Shown here in pieces: positions 33,862 through 40,891 of a DNA stretch of 40,891 nt. A program made the position numbers and the translations under genes. The notes below the pieces were generated by a model. That model was not told the DNA's origin. It did no database searches and saw nothing but the letters and a program-made list of their open reading frames with translations. Where the stretch lies: positions 1 through 40,891 of the forward strand of contig CAVTPG010000006.1 in NCBI GenBank assembly GCA_963736595.1, given 5' to 3'. Source of the stretch: Parapontixanthobacter sp963736595 (GTDB lineage: Bacteria > Pseudomonadota > Alphaproteobacteria > Sphingomonadales > Sphingomonadaceae). Position 1 is the first letter of the stretch. Each line of letters opens with the position of its first letter.

Positions 33862-35196
33862 ATGGCCACGACAGCCACAGACGCTAAGCCGGATACGCCG
33901 CAATGGACGGTTTCGCCGACCCCGCATGAGGCCGTCACGGCCTATTTTGCCGAAAATCCCGATGCACGATTTCAGCATCCCGATCCGTATGATGTCAGTC
34001 GCAGCGATATTTATGCCGAAAATCGCTGGCAGCCAATCATGGCGGAATTGCGCGCGAAAGGGCCGATCCACTACGTGCCTGAAAGCCCCTTCGGTCCGTA
34101 TTGGAGCGTCGTGCAGCACAAGGCGATCCAGCACGTCGAATCCCTGCCGGAGCTGTTCTCATCAAGCTGGGAACATGGCGGCATTACCATCCTCGACCGC
34201 CCGGAAACCGGGGACGACGGGTCTGAATTCGAATTGCCGATGTTCATTGCAATGGACCGGCCCAAACACACCGGACAGCGGCGTACGGTGGCTCCGGCTT
34301 TCAACCCCAAGGAAATGAAGCGGCTGGAAGAATCGATCCGGCAGCGCGCTGGCGAAGTGCTGGACGGTTTGCCGCGCGGCGAAGTGTTCGACTGGGTGCC
34401 GACAGTCTCCATCGAATTGACCACACAAATGCTGGCGATCCTGTTCGATTTCCCGTGGGAAGACAGGCATTTGCTGACGTTCTGGTCCGATTGGGCGGGT
34501 GATACAGAGCTGGCCAGCGTCCGCGATCTCGATGTGACGCGGCGCGGCATTCTGTTCGAGATGGCAGCGTATTTTCAGCAGCTTTGGGCCAAGCGCGCGG
34601 AGTTGGGCGAAGCACCCGACCTTATCTCCATGATGATCCATTCGCCCGCGATGAATCAGATGAGTCCGCAGGAATTTATGGGCAATCTGGTGCTGCTGAT
34701 CGTGGGCGGTAACGACACCACGCGCAACACGATGTCGGGCATCATCCATGCGTTCGACAAATTTCCCGAACAGCGCAAATTGTTCGAGGAAAATCCGGAC
34801 CTTATCCCGAATGCGGTGCAGGAATGTATCCGCTATCAAACGCCGCTGAAGCATATGCGCCGCACGGCCAGCGAAGATACGGAACTGTTCGGTAAGACCA
34901 TCACAAAAGGCGATAAAGTGGTGCTGTGGTACAACTCTGCGAACCGCGACGAAACCGTGTTCGAGGATGCTGACAAACTTGATATTACACGGGAAAATGC
35001 GCGCCGGCATCTAGCCTTCGGCTATGGCATTCACCGCTGTGTCGGGGCGCGGCTGGCCGAGCTGCAACTGCGCATCCTGCTCGAAGAAATTCACGCGCGG
35101 CGATTGCGCATCCATGTGGCCGGTGATGTGGAGCGAGTGCGGGCGAATTTTGTCGAAGGCTTCCGCAAATTGGAAGTCGAAGTCACGCAATTCTGA
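33862..35196 (+). CDS. Cytochrome P450, CYP153-like (alkane/fatty-acid terminal hydroxylase)
   Basis: A 444-residue soluble P450. The I-helix motif is GGNDTT (Asp285, Thr286), the ExxR motif is Glu321-Arg324, and the heme loop is FGYGIHRCVGARLAE with the iron ligand Cys393. The sequence around the heme and the LIVGGNDTTRNTMSG segment match what I know of CYP153, which hydroxylates terminal carbons of medium-chain alkanes or fatty acids and is common in Sphingomonadales. It needs a ferredoxin and a reductase; a candidate reductase is 4 kb upstream, no ferredoxin is seen here. The ATG at 33862 has GGAG upstream; an ATG at 33856 is possible. Confidence 0.92.
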   Translation: MATTATDAKPDTPQWTVSPTPHEAVTAYFAENPDARFQHPDPYDVSRSDIYAENRWQPIMAELRAKGPIHYVPESPFGPYWSVVQHKAIQHVESLPELFSSSWEHGGITILDRPETGDDGSEFELPMFIAMDRPKHTGQRRTVAPAFNPKEMKRLEESIRQRAGEVLDGLPRGEVFDWVPTVSIELTTQMLAILFDFPWEDRHLLTFWSDWAGDTELASVRDLDVTRRGILFEMAAYFQQLWAKRAELGEAPDLISMMIHSPAMNQMSPQEFMGNLVLLIVGGNDTTRNTMSGIIHAFDKFPEQRKLFEENPDLIPNAVQECIRYQTPLKHMRRTASEDTELFGKTITKGDKVVLWYNSANRDETVFEDADKLDITRENARRHLAFGYGIHRCVGARLAELQLRILLEEIHARRLRIHVAGDVERVRANFVEGFRKLEVEVTQF

Positions 35197-35272
35197 CGTT
35201 TTTGCCGCGTAAATTGCAACTTTTCTTGCCGTTCCAGCGTATATTCATACAAGCGCAGCTAGAACGAAGTGC

Positions 35273-35779
35273 ATGATTATGAACGACAAAACCAAATCGA
35301 CATCGCGCCGTGGATTGCTCGGCTGGCTGGGCGCGGCAACCGCTTTCACCACGCTGTCAGCGTGCGGGTCCGGATCGGCCAATGCCAAGACTTTTCCAGT
35401 CAGTTTGAGCGAAGACGAATGGCGTAAGCGTTTGACAAGCCAAGAGTTTCGCATTCTTCGCAAGGCAGGGACGGAGCGCCCTTTCACCTCTCCGCTCGAT
35501 AATGAAAAGCGAAAAGGCACGTTTATTTGCGCGGGTTGCAATAACGAATTGTACCCTTCCAGCACCAAGTTCGACAGTGGTACGGGATGGCCCAGTTTCT
35601 GGAAGGCGTTGCCAAATTCCGTTGGAACTTCAACCGATTACAAGATTGGCTTTCCCCGCACCGAAGTGCATTGCGCCGATTGCGGCGGGCATTTGGGACA
35701 CATCTTCAACGATGGCCCGAAACCGACCGGAAAACGGCATTGTATCAATGGCTTGGCAATGGATTTCAAACCCGCGTAA
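35273..35779 (+). CDS. msrB: Peptide-methionine (R)-S-oxide reductase MsrB, exported lipoprotein
   Basis: A 168-residue enzyme that reduces methionine-R-sulfoxide. The N-terminus has a twin-arginine signal (SRRGLLGWLG, Arg12-Arg13) and a lipobox ending LSAC with Cys31, so it should be exported folded and lipid-anchored in the periplasm. The catalytic domain has the two CxxC zinc pairs (Cys86/Cys89 and Cys134/Cys137), the GTGWPSFW segment and the catalytic RHC motif with Cys157. The proton-donor/resolving Cys seen in some homologues is not obvious. MsrB is usually cytoplasmic; a Tat lipoprotein form implies repair of envelope proteins. A TATATT (35240-35245) could be a -10 element. Confidence 0.93.
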   Translation: MIMNDKTKSTSRRGLLGWLGAATAFTTLSACGSGSANAKTFPVSLSEDEWRKRLTSQEFRILRKAGTERPFTSPLDNEKRKGTFICAGCNNELYPSSTKFDSGTGWPSFWKALPNSVGTSTDYKIGFPRTEVHCADCGGHLGHIFNDGPKPTGKRHCINGLAMDFKPA

Positions 35780-35853
35780 AATCGGTCCACAAGGGGGTCT
35801 AAACGGCCCCTAGCGATGTCGAGCGCGTTTTAACGAGCCGCAAGAAGCCCTTT

Positions 35854-37653
35854 TCAGCGCACCACTCGCCAGACTTTGAAATCATCCGCCGCATCCAATA
35901 CAATAGGCTGTAACCAGACCGGCGCGCGATCCGCATTAAGCGCATCGATCAACGCATCCTCGCCCTCATTCAAGTCGGCATAAATTTTCGCTTCCGGCAG
36001 GTCGGCACAAATCAGCACATAATCCGCTTTCCGCTCGGCCAAGAGTTCGCGGGCTTTGTCCGCCGGACTGCTGAAGCCTAGAATCACGTCCCGCATCGCC
36101 AATTGTGCGCGGTGATGACTGCTGGCGACGACCTTGTGTTTTGTCTGCCGCAAAATTTCCGGCCCCAGATCGAAGAAAGCAAACACAGTCCCCGTCGGCA
36201 ACGTGTCCAGCGCAGCCAAGCTCCGGTCGAGCTCGCAGCCCGTGTCCGCGATGGAATTGGTCATGGTGACCTTCGCGTCATCGCCGCTCCACTGATCGAT
36301 GTAGGATTTCGCCGTATTGGCAAGGCTCATCGGGATCAGAATAATCAGGATCGCGATCGGATTGAAAATGCGCTTCGCGATGGATTTCGACCCGCTCCAT
36401 TCACTGAACAGTCCGACGATCAGCCAGCCTAGCGGCAAGGCAGCAATTGCTCCGGCAAAAGCCAGCGAGCGCGTCGTCAGCATCCCGGCGACAATCGCCA
36501 GCGCCAGCAGCAGGCTGTAATCCATCCACCAGCGGCGCAGCCAGTCGCTATGCCGTCCAATCAGCGCGATACTAGCGCCGAGCCCGATGATCGGCTGCAA
36601 CAGCGCGGGAACTGCAAAATCCCACGAATACGCCCAGATCGGGCGACCTTCCTTGATGCGCAAATACCAGTTTTCATAGACCAGCGGATCAAGATTGCCG
36701 AACGGATTGCCAAGACACATTGGCGCATTCCAGGCAAAGAAAGCGGCTCCGATCATGGCGATGACACCGAAACCGACGACCAGCCCCATTCCGGGCAAGC
36801 GTCCGAAGCCCGACAGGATGCCTGTGCCGACGGCAGCGATCAGGAAAAACGACAGATAAGCGGGCGAGATGACGTCGCAATGTGCGGCCAGATCGCCGAC
36901 CCCGCGCGTGACCAGAAACAGCACCAGCAGCGAGATGGCGAGCGACTGCATATAGCCGACCAGCCCCCAGCGATCGCGCGCATCACGCAGCCATCGCAGC
37001 AGCAAAACCCCGCCGAACCCTGCCGCCAATGGAAGCAATTCCAGCGAAATCATCAGCCCGGCAGCCATTGCGAACCCGGCAATCGCTCCGCCGCGCAGGG
37101 TCTTGCGCCAGCTTATCGCCCACAACGCGACCAGCACGGTAAGGATTTGTAGGCCGTGGTGATCGATCCGCATCGGCTGCATCTGCACCGTGACCAGCGG
37201 GTAAAGAATGAGGCACAGGCACGCGACGACCGCGACTTGCCGATTGATCAGCCGCCACGCCAGTATCCCGACCATCACAACGCACGCACCCAAAGTCAGC
37301 AACGGCATGACGATCATCGCAGTGATCTCCGCGCTATGCTGCCCGATGAACGGCTTCAGCACGGCGATGATGGCGGCAATCGGTAAATCGACCAGCCGCG
37401 ACCAGTGCATCAGCGCGCCGTCGGGCGGCGCAAGGCGATATTGATTGAGATCGAACCACCCTTGCCCGGCAAGCAGATCACGCACCTGCACCAAACGCAT
37501 GACGTCATCGGGACCGGCTGGCTTGCCGATCATGATGTTGTCCCAAGTCAGAGTGAGCAGCAGACCCGCTGCAATCGCCCAAACTGCAAACACGGCCAGC
37601 AAGGGCCGCTCGTCATTGCGAATCCGTCGATCCTGAAAGCCGACGCGGCTCAT
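35854..37653 (-). CDS. GT-C membrane protein with STT3-like acidic motifs
   Basis: A 599-residue integral membrane protein with about 11-12 hydrophobic segments and a soluble C-terminal domain (about 455-599). After the first helix, a loop begins PDDVMRL (Asp49-Asp50) and has PPDGALMHWSRLVDLP; a second acidic motif DHHG (164-167) follows helix four. The DD loop plus DHH pair resembles the two catalytic acidic motifs of oligosaccharyltransferase STT3/AglB/PglB and related GT-C enzymes that use lipid-linked sugars. A true WWDYG motif of oligosaccharyltransferases is not found. It would be a polyprenyl-phosphate-sugar-dependent glycosyltransferase with periplasmic catalysis. The start overlaps the GtrA stop as ATGA. 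Confidence 0.75.
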   Translation of the reverse strand: MSRVGFQDRRIRNDERPLLAVFAVWAIAAGLLLTLTWDNIMIGKPAGPDDVMRLVQVRDLLAGQGWFDLNQYRLAPPDGALMHWSRLVDLPIAAIIAVLKPFIGQHSAEITAMIVMPLLTLGACVVMVGILAWRLINRQVAVVACLCLILYPLVTVQMQPMRIDHHGLQILTVLVALWAISWRKTLRGGAIAGFAMAAGLMISLELLPLAAGFGGVLLLRWLRDARDRWGLVGYMQSLAISLLVLFLVTRGVGDLAAHCDVISPAYLSFFLIAAVGTGILSGFGRLPGMGLVVGFGVIAMIGAAFFAWNAPMCLGNPFGNLDPLVYENWYLRIKEGRPIWAYSWDFAVPALLQPIIGLGASIALIGRHSDWLRRWWMDYSLLLALAIVAGMLTTRSLAFAGAIAALPLGWLIVGLFSEWSGSKSIAKRIFNPIAILIILIPMSLANTAKSYIDQWSGDDAKVTMTNSIADTGCELDRSLAALDTLPTGTVFAFFDLGPEILRQTKHKVVASSHHRAQLAMRDVILGFSSPADKARELLAERKADYVLICADLPEAKIYADLNEGEDALIDALNADRAPVWLQPIVLDAADDFKVWRVVR

Positions 37654-38084
37654 AGGGCTGGGCCGGCGGGGACGCTTGGCGGGGCGCGGAATACGATTTT
37701 CGCGCGCAATATATAGGTAAGGGCAAAGCTGATGCCGACCGCGAACAATTTTGCGATCAGGGTGTTAAGGCCCAGCCAGTCGGCAGTTCCGACGATAGCA
37801 GTCGTTACAGCCAGCCCGGCCAGTGCGGACAGGGCAAACAATCCCTTTTGCCGCGAACGGGCCACGCCGCTGGCCGCAACGCCGTCACCGAACACAATGC
37901 GGCTTGAAAACAGCCAGTGGACCAGAATGCCGACGGAATAGCCAATCGCGGATGCCAGCGCATCGTTCATGTGGCCTTGGATCAGCAGCCAGAAGGTGGC
38001 GACATCGGCACATAAAGCGCCGACGCTGGCGGCAAGATAACGCAGCAGGCGCACGTCGAACAGGCGTTCCATCCACTGGCTCAT
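37650..38084 (-). CDS. GtrA-family membrane protein
   Basis: A 144-residue protein with four hydrophobic helices and the GtrA-type pattern (LLRYLAASVGALCADVATFWLL, then GYSVGILVHWLFSSRIVF, and a final FALTYILRAKIVF). GtrA-family members are thought to flip polyprenyl-phosphate-sugar precursors across the membrane, as in O-antigen glucosylation. I chose the ATG at 38084, with GGAGG 6 bases upstream; an ATG two codons earlier has no spacing from that site. It sits between the FAD oxidoreductase gene and the GT-C gene, and overlaps the latter by ATGA, consistent with one glycan-modification module. Confidence 0.88.
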   Translation of the reverse strand: MSQWMERLFDVRLLRYLAASVGALCADVATFWLLIQGHMNDALASAIGYSVGILVHWLFSSRIVFGDGVAASGVARSRQKGLFALSALAGLAVTTAIVGTADWLGLNTLIAKLFAVGISFALTYILRAKIVFRAPPSVPAGPAL

Positions 38085-38121
38085 GTGCATCCTCCCGTTC
38101 AGTTCGCCAATCGAAGCAGAC

Positions 38122-39813
38122 TTACGCCGCGTCGCGCTTGTCGTCGCCCCGCTTCTCGTTCTGGCGGCTATCTTCTTCAACATCCGAGAGACGTTTCGGC
38201 ACATCGCGCAATGAATTCAAGGCCGCCGCCTGATCCGGCGTTACCGTGGCTTTTCCGTCGGCGACAGCTGTGGCTGCACCCGAGGCCGCGATCTGCTTGT
38301 CATCGCCTTCATCGCCTGCCTCGTGATATTCGGCATCTTCATTGACGCACCAGGTGTCATAAATGCGCTCTCCGGCGAGAATGTTCTCGACCGTCAGCAT
38401 CGCCGTCATCATGGCGTGATCCTGATTGTTATAGCGGTGCATTCCGTTGCGTCCGACCAGATGCAGCGTCGGAAATTTTTCTTCCAGTTCGGCGCGGACG
38501 CAATCGACATTGTCGGCATAATCGCCATCGTAAACCGGATAGGCTTTTTCCTGCCGCACGACTGCCCCGCCGAAGACTTTTGCCGGATCGACAAGGCCCA
38601 ATATATCCATTTCCTTGGTCGCCAACGCGATCAAATCATCGTCGTCCATCGACCACAGGCTGTCATCCTCGAAGCAGAAATATTCAAGGCCGACACACGC
38701 GACATTTTCATCCGGCACCATTTCAGGCGACCAACTGCGGAAATTCTGCACGCGGCCAACTTTGACCTTGTCGTCATGGATATAAATCCAGTTATCGGGA
38801 AACAAATCGTCGGAGCGGATCATCAGCGCCACGGTCAGGAAGTCGCGATATTTCAAGTCAGAGGCTTGCAGCGTTGTTTGCGGAAGCGGGTGCAGCCGGG
38901 ATGCGAGTTGCCGCATCGGGGCTGAACTGATCGCGTGATCCGCTTCGATGGTGATCGCGCCGTCCTTGCCCTTGGCTTTCATGCGCCAGCCGCCATCTTC
39001 GCCGGGACCAGTGCTGGCCAGTTGCTCAAGTTCGTGACCCATGATGACACGGCCGCCCATTTCCACGATCTTGTCGCGGGCGGTTTCCCACATCATGCCG
39101 GGACCAAGCCGCGGATAGCGGAAGGTTTCCAGCAGCGTTTTTACCGCCTGTCCGTCATTTGGCTTTTTGTTAAGGCCAAGGCTGCGTTTCAGCCCGTCGG
39201 TGACTGCGCTCCACAGGCTGAGGCCCTTAATGCGTTGCGCCGCCCAGTCCGCGCTCATTTCATCGCACGGCATCCCCCATACTTTCTCGGTATAGGTTTT
39301 GAAAAAGATCGAATAGAGTTTGCGGCCGAACTGGTTCACGGTCCAGTCCTCGAAGCTTTTGACCTCTTTCACTGGAAACGCCTTGTAGCGTAGGTAGCTG
39401 ACCATGCAGGCCGTGCTGCGCAATATACCAAGATTGCCCAATGCTTCGAATGCGCGCAACGGATAGCTGTAGAATTTGCCTTCGTAATAGATGCGGCTCA
39501 TCCGTGGGCGCTGAATGAAATCGTCGGGCAGGATCTCGTTCCACAGATCGACGACTTGCTGCGATTTGGAGAAAAAGCGGTGTCCACCGATGTCGAAGCG
39601 GTAGCCGTCATGTTCGACTGTGCGGCTGATCCCGCCGACATAACGTTCGTCCCGCTCGATAATGGCAACCGATTTGCCTTGCTTGGCCAGTAGATAGCCT
39701 GCGGTCAGGCCTGCGGGTCCAGCGCCGATAATGGCGACATCGACCTTTGTGTTCGCTCCGTTGCCCGATGATTGGCTGGATGTGTGGCTGGCCGAAATCT
39801 TACCGCTTGTCAT
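38122..39813 (-). CDS. FAD-dependent oxidoreductase, UDP-galactopyranose-mutase/amine-oxidase-like
   Basis: A 563-residue flavoprotein. An N-terminal FAD-binding Rossmann motif (AIIGAGPAGLTAGYL, Gly30-Gly35) is followed by GGISRTVEHDGYRFDIGGHRFF, the GGxxR and GGH segments typical of UDP-galactopyranose mutase and of amine-oxidase-like enzymes. The catalytic body ends about residue 490 (GLVDPAKVFGG and NGMHRYNNQDHAMM are recognisable). The last ~65 residues are acidic/basic low-complexity tail. It is likely to act on an envelope sugar or lipid-linked intermediate, not proven. Three minus-strand genes follow in the order oxidoreductase, GtrA, GT-C. A GGGGG stretch precedes the ATG. Confidence 0.9.
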   Translation of the reverse strand: MTSGKISASHTSSQSSGNGANTKVDVAIIGAGPAGLTAGYLLAKQGKSVAIIERDERYVGGISRTVEHDGYRFDIGGHRFFSKSQQVVDLWNEILPDDFIQRPRMSRIYYEGKFYSYPLRAFEALGNLGILRSTACMVSYLRYKAFPVKEVKSFEDWTVNQFGRKLYSIFFKTYTEKVWGMPCDEMSADWAAQRIKGLSLWSAVTDGLKRSLGLNKKPNDGQAVKTLLETFRYPRLGPGMMWETARDKIVEMGGRVIMGHELEQLASTGPGEDGGWRMKAKGKDGAITIEADHAISSAPMRQLASRLHPLPQTTLQASDLKYRDFLTVALMIRSDDLFPDNWIYIHDDKVKVGRVQNFRSWSPEMVPDENVACVGLEYFCFEDDSLWSMDDDDLIALATKEMDILGLVDPAKVFGGAVVRQEKAYPVYDGDYADNVDCVRAELEEKFPTLHLVGRNGMHRYNNQDHAMMTAMLTVENILAGERIYDTWCVNEDAEYHEAGDEGDDKQIAASGAATAVADGKATVTPDQAAALNSLRDVPKRLSDVEEDSRQNEKRGDDKRDAA

Positions 39814-39977
39814 ATTTTCCCCCGTGAAAGGCAGTCCTGAAAGGCCCGTGTGCGGCCTGTCTGTGTGTCACGGTAAGAAGTGAACGATATTGGTTAAGAG
39901 AAGGTTTACGCGATGTCTTAAGACTTGGGCCTAGGCTTATGACTTAGGCTGGCGCTTCACCGCCCGCTTTTCTCCGG

Positions 39978-40661
39978 TCAGGATTGCGCGGCGTGGCTCG
40001 CCGTGATGTTATGCGCAATATCTGAGCAAGTTCGCGATCCCTCGAACAACACCGGACATTGCAGCATCGCCGCCATATGCGCGAATTCCTGCATCGGGAA
40101 AGTCGTCTCGAACACGCAGCCATAATTGCTGTCGCGTCGCCAACGCACTGTTGCGCGGATTTCCGGCAAAGCTTCTGTTTCGATCGAAAATTTCTGATCG
40201 ATGGCAAAAACAGCTTCCGTTTCCAGTCGCGCGCCCTGCTGTGACAGATTGCTGATCACCGCGTTCGCGCGACCCGTCAGCGTGACCAGCTGCACCGGAA
40301 TGTAAATGCCCAGGCGAAGCTGCCGCTTGGGGTAATTCCAGTCCTCTTTCAGCAAATGTTCCAGCGGAATATCGTTTTTAAACCGGAAGCTGGCTTGATT
40401 GTTGTCATGCCGCACAAGGTCCAGATCGAATCGCTCGCCATTTTGCAATTCCAGCGCCATCGCGTGATGTTCAGGCAATGGATGAAAGGTTTTAACGCTG
40501 ATACCGGTTTCCGACACGTCGCGGATAACGCAGACGAATTCGCCTTGTGCGCAGACCAGCTTGGCCGCGCGGATCATCGAGGTAAACCGCCGTGCGCCGC
40601 GCTGATCGCTGTCGTAATGCGGTTCCGTCATCGTGGACGCCTGCGTGTTTTGAAATTCCAT
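39978..40661 (-). CDS. Tandem PilZ-domain protein
   Basis: A 227-residue cytoplasmic protein with two PilZ-like domains. The first (about 20-110) keeps the c-di-GMP signatures: an RRFTSMIR segment and DVSETGISVK (DxSxxG). The second (about 115-205) is RLGIYIPVQLV and NLSQQGARLE, with Asn in place of the motif Asp, so ligand binding there may be weakened. PilZ proteins sense c-di-GMP to control motility or polysaccharide output. The ATG at 40661 has GGGAAG upstream and is chosen, but frames starting at a GTG (40718) or at an ATG ten codons later (40631) are possible. It lies upstream of the FAD oxidoreductase cluster on the same strand with a 164-base gap. Confidence 0.85.
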   Translation of the reverse strand: MEFQNTQASTMTEPHYDSDQRGARRFTSMIRAAKLVCAQGEFVCVIRDVSETGISVKTFHPLPEHHAMALELQNGERFDLDLVRHDNNQASFRFKNDIPLEHLLKEDWNYPKRQLRLGIYIPVQLVTLTGRANAVISNLSQQGARLETEAVFAIDQKFSIETEALPEIRATVRWRRDSNYGCVFETTFPMQEFAHMAAMLQCPVLFEGSRTCSDIAHNITASHAAQS

Positions 40662-40891
40662 CGGCCGCGCTTCCCATTCCGCCCGTCCCTTGGCGCTGCG
40701 TACCCGGGCGGGCATCACGCAACGCTAACATAGACCTTCGATGAACCAGTCTATCTGCCAATGGGTTAATAGTGCGATAATCGCGAGCCAGCATGATACC
40801 TCGAAATGGTATTGACGCATTGATCACGACAAAATTTGCATTTTGATGGTTTATCTTAAGTGACGTTTGGCGCTTGCGTATGGATATTCGA

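Noticed and set aside
35795..35816. AGGGG/CCCCT hairpin between msrB and the GT-C gene
   Set aside because: Short stem, 9-10 base loop and no T tract on either strand, so not called a terminator.
36505..36540. WWMDY segment of the GT-C protein taken as the WWDYG oligosaccharyltransferase motif
   Set aside because: It lies just before a membrane helix rather than in the C-terminal soluble domain and lacks the correct spacing, so it is probably coincidence.
39892..39908. GGTTAA and GGTTTA pair 11 bases apart upstream of the FAD oxidoreductase, and a similar TTAACC/TAAACC pair at 10252-10264
   Set aside because: They recall CtrA half-sites, but spacing and sequence do not fit TTAA-N7-TTAA, so I do not call them.
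40880..40891. ATG followed by three codons at the right edge
   Set aside because: Only four codons are visible and no ribosome site is clear, so a gene cannot be supported.

Overview
This is a GC-rich chromosomal window from an alphaproteobacterium. The gene content suggests Sphingomonadales, most likely Erythrobacteraceae: a large ~1600-residue NAD-glutamate dehydrogenase, a CYP153-type P450, a ribbon-helix-helix protein of the RHH_4 type, a GlnE of about 905 residues, and frequent ATGA start/stop overlaps. The assignment rests on family recognition, not on a database search. Most of the window is ordinary housekeeping and envelope genes. I see no tRNA, rRNA, CRISPR array, integrase, transposase or prophage.

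Layout. 1-4.2 kb: an OmpA-like protein, a small RHH regulator, a small protein ending in a SFPASDPPA-type motif, murA and galU. 4.2-7.5 kb: one large restriction-modification polypeptide of Type IIG / Type ISP-like build, whose middle third is clearly AT-rich. 7.6-16.6 kb: acyl-CoA ligase, M23 peptidase, glnE-bcp overlapping pair, an M28 lipoprotein peptidase, and an agmatine-deiminase-family gene broken by a one-base frameshift before its catalytic Cys. 16.7-20 kb: thrS, then a three-gene overlapping operon (two membrane proteins and an XRE regulator) with a perfect inverted repeat over its first start codon. 20-24 kb: DUF898 membrane protein, an M48 protease with a second frameshift, an alpha/beta hydrolase and a TPR protein. 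24.2-30.4 kb: NAD-glutamate dehydrogenase and a ferredoxin-reductase-like flavoprotein. 30.3-35.8 kb: queG, a NatAB-like ABC exporter pair, CYP153 P450 and a Tat-type lipoprotein MsrB. 35.8-39.8 kb: a minus-strand cluster of FAD oxidoreductase (UDP-galactopyranose-mutase-like), GtrA flippase-like protein and a GT-C membrane protein with STT3-like acidic motifs. 39.9-40.9 kb: a tandem PilZ protein.

How the parts relate. murA, the M23 peptidase, OmpA and galU serve the envelope and its sugar precursors. glnE and the NAD-glutamate dehydrogenase both act on the glutamate/glutamine node. The P450 and the ferredoxin reductase could be redox partners, but no ferredoxin gene lies in the window. The least described parts are the FAD oxidoreductase/GtrA/STT3-like cluster, the XRE-controlled membrane-protein operon and the mosaic RM enzyme. 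The two frameshifts both look like short-homopolymer length changes, so assembly error must be excluded before calling either gene dead.
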